64,000 bases of DNA from CAVLDP01 sp963661945 (GCA_963661945.1 CAVLDP010000008.1:4214-68213); one strand, 5' to 3'; shown: positions 1-8,617, numbered from the stretch's first letter. The notes: a model not told the origin generated them from the sequence alone. Made by a program: numbers and translations.

Positions 1-88
1 TTGCTCCTGGCCGTGGGCCGGCTGTAGGCCGGACGCGGCCACTTGCTTTGTGACCTGGCTCGCGCCGGACGTGTTTTTCTGGATTGCT
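1..88. repeat. GC-rich GGCCGG-type repeat patch (cut by window edge)
   Basis: A G+C-rich stretch with several copies of GGCCGG/CCGGCC-like words lies directly before the CAGAGA array at 89. The same order, GC-rich patch then CAGAGA array, recurs at 58225-58737. The window begins inside this patch, so its full length and any regular period cannot be judged. No convincing coding sequence is seen here. Confidence 0.45.
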
Positions 89-383
89 CAGAGATTTTCA
101 CGATTATACGCAAAATCTCTGCAATTTTTTTGTCCCAAATCAGAGATTTAGATCATTTCATCTCAAATCTCTGTATGATTTTAGAAACTTTTCAGAGAAA
201 ATCGCTAAAACTCTCAATCTCTCTGCTTTTCTCAGAGCAAAACTTCAGAGAAATAGACCATAATCATCAATCTCTCTGAAAAAGTTCGATTTTTTTACAG
301 AGAAATTGCCATGTTCCAGGAATTTCTCTGAAAAGCCACCCCTATTTTGTCAGAGAAATCAGAAGAAATGCCTGTACTCTCTG
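89..383. repeat. Array A: six CAGAGA-N21-TCTCTG palindromic units, period 52-53 bp
   Basis: Six units of 33 bp each open with CAGAGA and close with its reverse complement TCTCTG. They start at 89, 141, 193, 246, 298 and 351, with steps of 52, 52, 53, 52 and 53 bp, and are separated by 19-20 bp. The bases between the hexamers are AT-rich and differ from unit to unit, though several units extend the pairing (10-bp arms in the units at 89 and 298, 9 bp at 141). There is no open frame consistent with the period. The array lies downstream of truA, which reads on the minus strand and ends at 525. Function unknown. Confidence 0.9.
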
Positions 384-390
384 CTTGCAC

Positions 391-495
391 GCCAAATCCG
401 CGCTTCTACGACACCTGCCGGTGCCCATCAAGGCCATTGTACTGCTCCACCGGCGAGCCAGATCCGCACTTCTACACCACCTGGCGGTGCCAATC
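391..495. repeat. Two degenerate ~39-bp copies, 66 bp apart
   Basis: The segments 391-429 and 457-495 are near copies: both carry ATCCGC, CTTCTAC and a CACCTG(C/G)CGGTG palindrome-like core. A CACCGGC word in the opposite orientation lies midway, near 447, so CACCG-type words alternate strand about every 33 bp. The stretch lies between the CAGAGA array and the truA stop codon. Confidence 0.5.
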
Positions 496-524
496 TATCC
501 CAGGCGCCGCTTCGCTGGCCGCCC

Positions 525-1271
525 CTAGTAATCCACCTTGATCAGGGAGAGGCCCCGCGCAGGTGCTGTTGGGCCGGCGGCGCGACGATTCTTCGCTTCA
601 AGGATTTCTGGCATCTGTTCTGGCTCCATGCGATGATAGCCCACCTCGATGAGGGTTCCAACCAGGATTCTCACCATATTCTGCAGAAAGCCTGTGCCAT
701 GGAAGGTACAGTAGATATAGCCCTTGCTGCGGCGAATTTCAATCTTATCTACATTTCTGACAGTGGATTTCTTCATGTGGGAGTTGCCACAGAAGGATTT
801 GAAATCATGCTCGCCCTGAAGATAAGATGCCGCGCGCTGCATAGCCTCCACATCGAGTTCCTCGTCCAGCGGGGTGTAATATTTACGATTAAAGACAGGC
901 TTCACCGGTCCATCGAAGATTAGATATTGATAAGTCTTGCCCTTGGCATTATACCTGGCATGAAAGCGATCAGAAGCCAGGCGAACATCCGTCACCGCAA
1001 TATCGTCTGGCAGATAGCGATTCATATAATCTCGCATCTCAGTAGGATCCATGTCTGTATCCAGGACTACCGATGCTACCATTGCTCTTGCATGCACTCC
1101 AGCGTCCGTTCGCCCAGCGCCGATAATCTTGAAAGAGTCTACCGGAACATCTAACATTCTGGCAATGACATTTTCCAGCTTGCCCTGAATTGTTTCCTTG
1201 TCTGGCTGATGCTCCCAACCATAATATCTTGTGCCATCATAGGCAATTTTCATCTTGTAATTCTGTTCCAT
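525..1271 (-). CDS. truA: tRNA pseudouridine synthase A
   Basis: TruA converts uridines 38-40 of the tRNA anticodon arm to pseudouridine in the cytoplasm. The 248-residue length fits the family. The catalytic aspartate lies in the motif GAGRTDAGVHA near residue 55, and the N-terminal YDGTRYYGW segment is typical. In many Firmicutes truA follows ecfT directly; here the ecf genes lie about 8 kb upstream on the same strand, so the usual cluster is split. The start is inside a 36-bp tandem duplication that copies the start region and yields a decoy ATG with a stop six codons later. Recognition is secure. Confidence 0.95.
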   Translation of the reverse strand: MEQNYKMKIAYDGTRYYGWEHQPDKETIQGKLENVIARMLDVPVDSFKIIGAGRTDAGVHARAMVASVVLDTDMDPTEMRDYMNRYLPDDIAVTDVRLASDRFHARYNAKGKTYQYLIFDGPVKPVFNRKYYTPLDEELDVEAMQRAASYLQGEHDFKSFCGNSHMKKSTVRNVDKIEIRRSKGYIYCTFHGTGFLQNMVRILVGTLIEVGYHRMEPEQMPEILEAKNRRAAGPTAPARGLSLIKVDY

Positions 1272-1327
1272 CTACCTATTCTCGCTCTAGCTATAATTCT
1301 GTTCCATCTATCTATTCTCGCTCTAGC
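1259..1327. repeat. 36-bp tandem duplication spanning the truA start
   Basis: The 33-bp segment 1259-1291 recurs at 1295-1327 with a single base difference, a period of 36 bp. On the minus strand each copy contains the ATGGAACAGAATTA start of truA. The upstream copy runs into a TAG after six codons and also supplies the stop codon of the preceding glycosyltransferase gene. Confidence 0.85.
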
Positions 1328-2486
1328 CTCTTTTTTCCATTGCAATTGCTATCATCTGATTCAAGCGGTCCTCTAATCTGAATTCAGAACGCACCTTCTC
1401 ATATCCCGATGCAGCAATCGCTTCACGCTCAGAATCATGCTCCAGATAGTAATCTGCTTTTCGAACTGCATCTTCCATAGAATCATAGAGAACAAGGTCT
1501 ACCCCATCGACAAAATACTCCGCCAAATCCGACTGATAAGAGGCAAGCAGGAAGCCCTTGCAGCCCATAATATCCAGTGCACGAAGCGGAATTCCGGAGC
1601 GAATCGCCCTAAGACATGGGCAGAGATTAATCTTTGATATCTTAAATGTCTGGGCCATGCCACCAAGATATGGCACCTGACCACGAAAGTCCACATTCGG
1701 AAGGAGTTCTTTCTCCCCTGCCTTCGGCTCCTTGCTGTAGAGAGCAACCTCATGTCTTCTGGACAGAAGCGCCAGAAGCGACAGGCGGTCCTGATTCGTG
1801 ACACAGGTATTCACAACAAAGAACAATTCCTCAAAGCCAGCGCGAAATGGAGCCCCTGACTTCTCGAGATCAAGATTCACGGCCTTCACAAGGTCCTCTG
1901 TAATCAGATCATCCAGAATAGAATATCCATAAACCTCATGCTGCGCAGCAACGAGTGATCTCATGTATCCCCTGTTATAGTCCGAAAGTCCTGCAAGAAG
2001 CTCCCTAAGCTGCGTATTATATAGCTGACCCACGAAGGAAATCTCATGGCTAAGTCCATAGAGGGGTGGGATAGTATCCCAATATTCCGTGTCAATAGCA
2101 AGCGGCATATAATAGACAGTATTAAGTCCCTGCTTCTGCCGCATCTGACATTCCAGTCGATCGAAGAGGAAAATAAATGTCGTATCGTACTTTGCCTCCT
2201 CAGTAAGCGGCAAGTATACTGGAGAATCAAAGCACCAGGCAATATACGGTATTCCGAAATTATGGCAGGCTCTGGACACAATCGGCTCGTAATTATAGCT
2301 AATCACCAGATCATAATTACCATCACGAATATCCGCCTCCACAATCCCGGATAACTTCTCATCATACAGCCTGTCATCCGGCATATAGTAGATTCCCTGG
2401 TCCACCTCATGTCCCATAAGTTCCAGCCTTCGTATGATAAGAGGCATGTTATAGGAAATGATAAATTCACAAAATCTAATTTTCAT
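1323..2486 (-). CDS. CgeB-like glycosyltransferase (DUF3880 type)
   Basis: This 387-residue protein has the two-part layout of the CgeB/DUF3880 family: an N-terminal domain with the segment IPYIAWCFDSPVYLP around residue 80, and a C-terminal GT-B-like half with the stretch CPCLRAIRSGIPLRALDIMG. Such proteins are thought to glycosylate surface structures such as spore coat or flagellin. Its start codon lies within the last codons of the chemoreceptor gene upstream (11-bp overlap), so the two are co-transcribed, which hints at a role in motility, for example flagellin modification. The acceptor and sugar cannot be read from sequence. Confidence 0.75.
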   Translation of the reverse strand: MKIRFCEFIISYNMPLIIRRLELMGHEVDQGIYYMPDDRLYDEKLSGIVEADIRDGNYDLVISYNYEPIVSRACHNFGIPYIAWCFDSPVYLPLTEEAKYDTTFIFLFDRLECQMRQKQGLNTVYYMPLAIDTEYWDTIPPLYGLSHEISFVGQLYNTQLRELLAGLSDYNRGYMRSLVAAQHEVYGYSILDDLITEDLVKAVNLDLEKSGAPFRAGFEELFFVVNTCVTNQDRLSLLALLSRRHEVALYSKEPKAGEKELLPNVDFRGQVPYLGGMAQTFKISKINLCPCLRAIRSGIPLRALDIMGCKGFLLASYQSDLAEYFVDGVDLVLYDSMEDAVRKADYYLEHDSEREAIAASGYEKVRSEFRLEDRLNQMIAIAMEKRG

Positions 2487-3975
2487 AATTATCTAATTTA
2501 CGTGCAACTTCGACAATTCCAGTCAAAAGCCCCATAGCGCCGTCCGTTCCTTCAACATTCTCTTCGCTTCGAACAACAGCCTGGCCTGCTGCAGAGCTAA
2601 CCTGCTCCGTCGTCTCTGATACAGAGGTAATGCTTGATACGATCTGATCATTGGCCGTAGAAAGTTCCTCCACCATATGATCCATCTCATCGATCTTCTC
2701 CGTAAGGGTTGCAACATTCTCATCCATGGAGCGGAAGGATTCTGACGCCTCCAGAATGTAGGCATCCTGCTGCTTCGTCATCTCTACCGACTGGTCCACG
2801 ACCTTGCCAGCCTCTACTGCATTCTCAGATAACTCATCCAGGATGCTTGCGATATTCTCCGTCTCCTTTCGAGTCTGCTCTGCCAGCTTACGAATCTCAT
2901 CAGCAACGACCGCAAATCCACGGCCAGCCTCTCCCGCTCTGGCTGATTCAATAGAAGCATTCAGAGCCAGCAGGTTCGTCTTACTGGAAATGTCAAAGAT
3001 GGAATCTGCGATTCCCTTCACATCCTCAGCCTTCTCCTGAAGTCTCTCCATCGTATCCGAAACCTCAGCATTGGTATCTGTAATAAGCTGTGACTGCTCC
3101 TGAAGCTTATTCATAATCTCTAGAGACTTTGCATTCAGTTCCTCTGACTCCTTGGCCAGATGAACCATATCGTCCGATGACTGCTTGGTTGTCTGAATCG
3201 CCGCCTGAATATTCTGTGTCATAGCACTCTGTGATTGAATGCTCTCCACTGTGTTCTCCGTGGATTCACTAATTCCCCTCATGGCAGAGGACACATTCGT
3301 CGATGACTCCGACAGGGAACGAACCATATTCATGGCATCATTCGTCTGAAGGTTTACTTCTCTAGCCACATCGACTACGTCCTGCATCATCTTCTCCTGC
3401 AGTTCATTATCATACTTAGCCTTGCCAAGCTCGTCCGAATTGAAGTCATTTACCACATTCTCCATGACGAGAATAAGAATCATGAGAATACTGATACAGA
3501 GCGTCGCCATAATTTCATTTATCAGAGACTCCATATCTGACTTGCCCTGGGAGAATCTGAGAAATGTCACAATGAAATTCATAATGATCGTGACAATCGC
3601 TGTTACTCTGACGAATTTCCTGTTGTAATAGAAAAGCCCAGCCACAAGCGGAATTACCGACAAAAAGCGAATGTAATAGGAATCGAAGGCAAATCCTGTA
3701 AGAAAAACCATGAACTGTGCCTGGATAAAAGCGAAATACTTGAGCCTCTCCGAGGCATGATTCTTCACATAGGAAATGATATTAAGCACAATAAAGACGG
3801 CAGATAGTACAATCACCGAACCGGTAAATCCCAGCGAGCGAATCCCGACGATAGTATATAGGGCGCACAGGATTGACACACAAAGGTAATACACAGAGTA
3901 AAAGATGCAAAGATCCTTGTTCAAGCGGCAGAGCTGCTCCACCTTGTCAGCATATTGATATTTCTTAGCTTCCAT
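2476..3975 (-). CDS. Methyl-accepting chemotaxis protein, six-TM sensor
   Basis: A 499-residue chemoreceptor. Roughly the first 180 residues are hydrophobic with about six membrane segments and no sizable extracellular domain. The C-terminal half is the coiled-coil signalling domain with the conserved hairpin tip SKTNLLALNASIESARAGE followed by GRGFAVVADEIRKLAEQT. I see no HAMP domain. The next gene upstream is a paralogue of the same design 3 bp away, and the glycosyltransferase overlaps its end. The ligand is unknown; the membrane sensor suggests a hydrophobic or membrane-state signal. No cheA/cheW lies in the window. Confidence 0.9.
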   Translation of the reverse strand: MEAKKYQYADKVEQLCRLNKDLCIFYSVYYLCVSILCALYTIVGIRSLGFTGSVIVLSAVFIVLNIISYVKNHASERLKYFAFIQAQFMVFLTGFAFDSYYIRFLSVIPLVAGLFYYNRKFVRVTAIVTIIMNFIVTFLRFSQGKSDMESLINEIMATLCISILMILILVMENVVNDFNSDELGKAKYDNELQEKMMQDVVDVAREVNLQTNDAMNMVRSLSESSTNVSSAMRGISESTENTVESIQSQSAMTQNIQAAIQTTKQSSDDMVHLAKESEELNAKSLEIMNKLQEQSQLITDTNAEVSDTMERLQEKAEDVKGIADSIFDISSKTNLLALNASIESARAGEAGRGFAVVADEIRKLAEQTRKETENIASILDELSENAVEAGKVVDQSVEMTKQQDAYILEASESFRSMDENVATLTEKIDEMDHMVEELSTANDQIVSSITSVSETTEQVSSAAGQAVVRSEENVEGTDGAMGLLTGIVEVARKLDNYEN

Positions 3976-3978
3976 TTC

Positions 3979-5511
3979 TTACACCCCCTCTGTATCCATA
4001 TATTGATCCAATTTCCTAGAAACCTCTAAGACACTGGACAAGCGATCTCTAGCCTCCGCTGCATGAGCCAAATTCTCATTACTCAGATTCTCAGCTTCAG
4101 CAGAAGAAGCAGTTACCTCCTCCGTAAAGGCGGAAAGCTGGGAAATGGACTCCACAATCTGATGATTGGACTCGGAAAGTCCCTGAAGCATGGATTCAAT
4201 ATTCTCTATATTCTGAGTCAACTCATCTACATTGAGACGAATCTGTTCATAACTATGAGACACCTGTCCAATCAGTTCTTCCTGGGCGCCTGTTGCACCC
4301 GCAGATTTCTTCACAGCATTTGCTGCACTTTCTGCGTTAATCGAGAGTTCATTTAGAATACGTGCGATATTCTCTGTCTCTTCTCTAGTATTATCCGCAA
4401 GTTCTCGAATCTCATCGGCAACCACTGCAAAGCCCCTACCAGCATCTCCTGCTCGAGCCGCTTCGATAGAAGCATTCAGAGCCAGCAGGTTGGTCTGACT
4501 GGAAATACTGAAAATGGTATCTGCGATTCCCTGTACCGCATTGGCCCTATCCTGCAGGCGATGCATGGCAGAGGATACACTTGCATTCGTCTCAGAGATT
4601 GCCGCTGCCTGATCTACCATCTGGTGCATGATATCACCCGAGGTCTGATTGAGTTCCTTGGTCTTCATCGCAATCTCATTCATCGAACCACTATGAGCAA
4701 GAGTTGCTGCAATCGCATTCTGAATGTTCTGTGTCATCACTGTCTGCTCTTGAATCGAATCAGCAGTGGAATGGGTACTGTGGGCAATATTTTGGACGCC
4801 CTCTGTCACCTCACCAGTTGCGCTAGACAAATCATTTACCACGTGCATGGCGCTCTCTGTTCCTTCGCGAACATCGCCAGCCACCTGAAGAATATCCTTG
4901 AGGATTTCCTTCTGCGACTCCTGCTTTTCTTCCAGTTCACCAAGCATGTCTTCATTGAATTTGGCACCAACATTTTCCATGACGATAATCATAATCGCAA
5001 GAAGGAAGACTGTAACAGATGCTGCGAGATTGTCCGCAGCAAGCGCCATATCTCCACCGAAATAGCCAACGAAGATACGGATAAGCGTAATTAAAACCAC
5101 CGTTGTTCCAAGCAGAAGGCAGGAAGACTTGATGAATTTGTGGTCATAATAGAAGATGTATCCAACAAGTGGCACCATCATCAGAAATTTCAGATAGTAG
5201 CTATCAAAGAATACATTGGTGGCAATCGTCACAGCATAGAGCCAGAGAAAGCTCAGCACCCGATAGCGGTAGGAATCCGGCTCTCTATGATTGGTGATAT
5301 AGCCATTTACCATAGCAAGAATAGCTAAGACGCAGGTAATGATTGCTGCAAGAAATGTATTCTTGCCCTTAGCCGCATCCGTAAGGGCAATCACAATCAC
5401 CAGCGAATAGAAGGCGAAGAAGCTTATGGCGAGACTGTGATTCACTCGTTCCGCCTGCGCATCTCGATTGGCATAGTAAAATTTTGGTCGCTTCTTGTTA
5501 AATAAGTCCAT
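3979..5511 (-). CDS. Methyl-accepting chemotaxis protein, six-TM sensor (paralogue)
   Basis: A 510-residue chemoreceptor like its neighbour: about six membrane segments in residues 25-185, then a cytoplasmic signalling domain with tip SQTNLLALNASIEAARAGD and GRGFAVVADEIRELADNT. The two proteins align along their length, including a shared pattern around FFDSYYLKFLMMVPLV / FAFDSYYIRFLSVIPLV, so they arose by tandem duplication. Sequence divergence outside the tip suggests different signals. It probably starts an operon running to truA. Confidence 0.9.
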   Translation of the reverse strand: MDLFNKKRPKFYYANRDAQAERVNHSLAISFFAFYSLVIVIALTDAAKGKNTFLAAIITCVLAILAMVNGYITNHREPDSYRYRVLSFLWLYAVTIATNVFFDSYYLKFLMMVPLVGYIFYYDHKFIKSSCLLLGTTVVLITLIRIFVGYFGGDMALAADNLAASVTVFLLAIMIIVMENVGAKFNEDMLGELEEKQESQKEILKDILQVAGDVREGTESAMHVVNDLSSATGEVTEGVQNIAHSTHSTADSIQEQTVMTQNIQNAIAATLAHSGSMNEIAMKTKELNQTSGDIMHQMVDQAAAISETNASVSSAMHRLQDRANAVQGIADTIFSISSQTNLLALNASIEAARAGDAGRGFAVVADEIRELADNTREETENIARILNELSINAESAANAVKKSAGATGAQEELIGQVSHSYEQIRLNVDELTQNIENIESMLQGLSESNHQIVESISQLSAFTEEVTASSAEAENLSNENLAHAAEARDRLSSVLEVSRKLDQYMDTEGV

Positions 5512-5526
5512 CTCTACAAATCCCCC

Positions 5527-6213
5527 TTACACATAATCTAGAATCTGTCTCAAGTTCTGTATCTCATAATCCACAGGCAAGCCCTTGGTATTCGAAAATC
5601 CATGCGGATTGTACCAGCAGGTTGCAATCGAAGCATTGATACCGCCCTGCATATCCGAAGTCAAGGAATCGCCCACGATAATGGTCCGCTCTCTCTTGTC
5701 CTCCCCAATCTCAGAGAAGACATAGTCAAAAAACTCCGCTCGAGGCTTATCGAAGCCAATCAAATCTGAGATAAATATGCCATCTACAAGCTGGTCAAAG
5801 CCGGACCGGCTAAGCTTTCTCTTCTGTGCAATTACCGTTCCATTTGTCACCATGTACTGCTCTACCCGTCCGGTCAGCGACTGTACCAATTCATAGGAAT
5901 CATCATTATAGCAAATGGTATCGCCAAGCCGAATCTGGTATTCATCGTTGAATTCCTGCACCATGCTCGTATCGATTCCCTCACTCTCAAAGAAGTCACG
6001 AAACCTAGCCACAAGCAAGTCCGCTTTCTCGATCTCACCTCGCTCGAGCATCTCCCAATACTTGATATTAATGGCAGAATACCTCTGAATCATCTCATCT
6101 GTACAAATCCCAAGATGAAAGATCTGAAAGCAGGACTTGATTGCCTCATGCTCTGCCGCCAGAAAATCCGTCAGCGTATTATCCAGATCCCAAAGAATTA
6201 CGTCGTATTTCAC
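5527..6213 (-). CDS. HAD-superfamily hydrolase, YjjG/YfnB-like nucleotidase
   Basis: A 228-residue haloacid-dehalogenase-type phosphatase. Motif I is WDLDNTLTDF with the nucleophile Asp at about residue 9, motif II is MVTNGT, motif III is the lysine in GFDKPRAEFF and motif IV is IIVGDSLTSDMQGG. The length, cap type and motifs resemble the YjjG family, which dephosphorylates pyrimidine nucleoside monophosphates including non-canonical ones. The exact substrate is an inference. It sits 15 bp upstream of the chemoreceptor pair. Confidence 0.85.
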   Translation of the reverse strand: MKYDVILWDLDNTLTDFLAAEHEAIKSCFQIFHLGICTDEMIQRYSAINIKYWEMLERGEIEKADLLVARFRDFFESEGIDTSMVQEFNDEYQIRLGDTICYNDDSYELVQSLTGRVEQYMVTNGTVIAQKRKLSRSGFDQLVDGIFISDLIGFDKPRAEFFDYVFSEIGEDKRERTIIVGDSLTSDMQGGINASIATCWYNPHGFSNTKGLPVDYEIQNLRQILDYV

Positions 6214-6231
6214 CCTCGTCCTCCTGATAGC

Positions 6232-6699
6232 CTATCGTCTCAAATCGCCAGTGTCAGACCTTCGCCCAAACAGAAAACGGAATACTCCCTGCGGGATAAT
6301 GGAGCCAAAGATAATGCCAAGCACAATCGCTGCGGCTATCTCGAAGGTCTCAATGCCCTTGTCCGAGAACATCTCCATATCCTCTGAGAACATATAATAG
6401 GCTGTATAATAAATACCGGCTCCCGGAACAAGCGGGAAAATCCCAGTAAGAAGATACAGTGTCGCCGGCTTTCTTCTTACGACCGCCATGGTTCTGGCAA
6501 ATATCGTAAGAACCGTCGTTCCAGCCAGGGACGCAAGTACAACACCGCTTCCATTTGCCACGAGAATGTAGTAGATCAGCCAACCAATACCGCCCGAAAA
6601 TCCACACAGATGCAGTTCTGTCCTCGGTGTCTGAAAGAGAATTGCAAAGCCAATCGTCGCGGCCATCGCAATGATAAATTGAAGTACAAATTCCATCAT
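6232..6699 (-). CDS. Threonine/serine exporter, ThrE2 half (DUF3815)
   Basis: A membrane protein of about 155 residues with four to five hydrophobic segments, matching the C-terminal half of ThrE-type exporters. I start it at the ATG at 6699 because a GGGAGGTG ribosome site lies about ten bases upstream and because this ATG overlaps the stop of the other half in an ATGA arrangement; the longer open frame up to 6765 has no such site. With the following gene it should form a two-subunit amino-acid or dipeptide exporter. The transported substrate is inferred from the family. Confidence 0.8.
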   Translation of the reverse strand: MMEFVLQFIIAMAATIGFAILFQTPRTELHLCGFSGGIGWLIYYILVANGSGVVLASLAGTTVLTIFARTMAVVRRKPATLYLLTGIFPLVPGAGIYYTAYYMFSEDMEMFSDKGIETFEIAAAIVLGIIFGSIIPQGVFRFLFGRRSDTGDLRR

Positions 6700-7472
6700 A
6701 AATGAACGACACCTCCCAAATGTCTGCCAAACATAACCGTAAGGAAGACTCCTGCCGCAATACATAGCGCGGTAAGAAGGGCATCAATCATATGAATGGT
6801 CCCTGACAAATAATCACCATTATAGAAATCGCGAATCGACGTCGTAAGTGCAATTCCTGGTACAATCGGCATAATAGCGCCGATGACAATCTTATCCTGA
6901 AGAACCGCAAAACCAAGAAGCACCACAAGCATGCTTAAGATATTCACATACATACTTGCGACAATATTCGTCATCACTCGTGATACCTTGTGATCCTCCA
7001 TCTTCTGAAGCAGATGCATCTCAAGAAGACCTATTAGAAATGCAAACAGGCCATCTATGGGCTTGCCTCCAAAGAGCAAGCAAAATCCACCGCAGCCAAT
7101 ACCAACAGCCAAGATGATCATCCATCTTGGATAGCCTTCTAAGCTCTTACATCTGTCTAATTCTGTCCATGCGTCTACCAGTGCTGTCTTATGGCTGCAG
7201 ATGTCACGTGTCAGTTGATTCAGTGCTGTCAGCTTGCCGAGATCCAGTGATTTCAGTGGAACGTGGCGGATAATGCTGCAGGCATCCTCTTCATTCTCAT
7301 TAGCACTGGCAAATATACCATTGCTTAATACATATACATCACACTCTGTGACATCATATGCCTCGAGAATGCGAAGTACCGAATCCTCTACTCGGTAGAT
7401 TTCTCCACCGCTTCGAAGCATAGCATCTCCGACTTCAACCGCCAGAGTCAAAATCTCCTTTGTATATGCCAT
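6696..7472 (-). CDS. Threonine/serine exporter, ThrE1 half (DUF1212)
   Basis: A 258-residue protein with a soluble N-terminal domain (about 110 residues, containing the family pattern MLRSGGEIYRVEDSV) followed by about five membrane segments. This is the ThrE N-terminal half. In Corynebacterium ThrE is a single chain; in Firmicutes the two halves are often separate adjacent genes, as here. It overlaps the ThrE2 gene by 4 bp and follows plsC by 2 bp, so translation is likely coupled. Confidence 0.85.
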   Translation of the reverse strand: MAYTKEILTLAVEVGDAMLRSGGEIYRVEDSVLRILEAYDVTECDVYVLSNGIFASANENEEDACSIIRHVPLKSLDLGKLTALNQLTRDICSHKTALVDAWTELDRCKSLEGYPRWMIILAVGIGCGGFCLLFGGKPIDGLFAFLIGLLEMHLLQKMEDHKVSRVMTNIVASMYVNILSMLVVLLGFAVLQDKIVIGAIMPIVPGIALTTSIRDFYNGDYLSGTIHMIDALLTALCIAAGVFLTVMFGRHLGGVVHL

Positions 7473-7474
7473 TT

Positions 7475-8212
7475 CTATCTACCTATCTCTATATCAAGTG
7501 ATTTCTTCTTCTCAAGCATAATTCCCTGCACATAGGTGGAAATATGCTTCTTCTCATCCGCATCCAGCTGGTCCAAATAAATAGGACTTCCTATATCAAT
7601 AATAACCTGACTGGTCTTCACAAAAGGAATGTGGTTGCTGACAATATCTCTGGTTCCTGCAATTGTTACCGGTATAATTGGGCAATTGGTCTTCGTCGCA
7701 ATCTTAAAGGATCCCGCCTTGAATTCACCCATTTCTTCGCTCTCACCTCTGGTCCCCTCTGGGAAAACAAAGATAGAGATTCCTTCCTTCACCATATCAA
7801 TAGCCTTCAAGATGACCTTCATCCCCTCTCTTGGATCCTCCCGATTGAGGTAGAGAGTATTAGCCCGAAGAAGCCAGGTAGAAAGAAGGGGTACCTTCTT
7901 CAGATTATCCTTGGCAATATAGCCGAAACGACCAGGAAAATAAGGAAACATACAGATGCAATCAAAGATGGAATTATGATTGCCAATATAGAGAACTGGC
8001 TGGTCCGATGGAATATTGTCCAGTCCTCGAACCGTAAGCTTTACAGAACATATATGATAGAGAAGCCAGGCTTCCCATTGAAGCATCTTAGTCTGTGACC
8101 GTTCCGCCGCAGCTGGACTAACCTTTGCAATCAGCCACTCAATCGGTAGAATCACAATACCCAGTATTAGAAATAAAACAGCGGAAATTACCGCCAACAA
8201 GCCTCGAATCAT
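7475..8212 (-). CDS. plsC: 1-acyl-sn-glycerol-3-phosphate acyltransferase
   Basis: A 245-residue membrane-bound acyltransferase of phospholipid synthesis, converting lysophosphatidic acid to phosphatidic acid. It has a hydrophobic N-terminal anchor (about residues 5-30), the catalytic NHxxxxD motif in GNHNSIFD near residue 78 and the FPEGTRG motif near 150. Motif and length fit PlsC well. It starts the run of minus-strand genes towards truA; the divergent veg promoter lies just upstream. Confidence 0.9.
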   Translation of the reverse strand: MIRGLLAVISAVLFLILGIVILPIEWLIAKVSPAAAERSQTKMLQWEAWLLYHICSVKLTVRGLDNIPSDQPVLYIGNHNSIFDCICMFPYFPGRFGYIAKDNLKKVPLLSTWLLRANTLYLNREDPREGMKVILKAIDMVKEGISIFVFPEGTRGESEEMGEFKAGSFKIATKTNCPIIPVTIAGTRDIVSNHIPFVKTSQVIIDIGSPIYLDQLDADEKKHISTYVQGIMLEKKKSLDIEIGR

Positions 8213-8256
8213 AAGTTAGACCTCCACGCATTTTATTATACTTTAGGCTCTGCTTT

Positions 8257-8285
8257 TTGACAAATGCACTTTATCGTGCTATAGT
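8257..8285 (+). promoter_or_regulatory. Sigma-A-type promoter of veg
   Basis: TTGACA at 8257-8262 and TATAGT at 8280-8285 are separated by exactly 17 bp, close to the vegetative consensus. It lies about 50 bp ahead of the veg start codon. Confidence 0.85.
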
Positions 8286-8335
8286 GTGAAAGATGTGTTC
8301 GAAAGAACCAGAACATACCGGGGAGGTAGGCAGAC

Positions 8336-8578
8336 ATGGAACATTCAGATTTTGACAAGGTGCGTGCATCTGTTCAGCAGCAGTGCGGAAGCGAAGTCAT
8401 GATTCAGCTTGATCGAGGTCGTAACAAGGTCGACATCCAGCACGGAATCATCAAGGAAGCTTATCCAAGCGTGTTCACCATCCTCGTTGAGGACAAGGAG
8501 AACAACAAGCCTGCTCAGCTGTTATCCTTCAGCTATACGGATATCATCACCAAGGAAATCCGCATGAAACTCTGTTAA
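8336..8578 (+). CDS. veg: Veg protein
   Basis: An 80-residue protein matching the small Veg family of Firmicutes (central segment RGRNKVDIQHGIIKEAYPS). In Bacillus subtilis Veg is strongly transcribed and stimulates biofilm gene expression; its biochemical role is not settled. The gene stands alone, has a near-consensus promoter, a strong GGGGAGGTAGG ribosome site and its own terminator, consistent with high expression. Confidence 0.92.
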   Translation: MEHSDFDKVRASVQQQCGSEVMIQLDRGRNKVDIQHGIIKEAYPSVFTILVEDKENNKPAQLLSFSYTDIITKEIRMKLC

Positions 8579-8583
8579 AAGAA

Positions 8584-8617
8584 AAGTCGGACCGCATTTA
8601 AGCGGCCCGACTTTTTT
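8584..8617 (+). terminator. Rho-independent terminator of veg
   Basis: A 12-bp stem (8584-8595 with 8602-8613, one A:C mismatch) closes a six-base loop and is followed by a run of T. Confidence 0.9.

Noticed and set aside
89..383. CRISPR array
   Set aside because: Period and alternating blocks look CRISPR-like, but neither block has a conserved sequence; only hexamers are kept, and there are no cas genes in the window.
306..923. 205-residue plus-strand frame across array A and truA
   Set aside because: It is antisense to truA and its first part is repeat DNA; no coding evidence.
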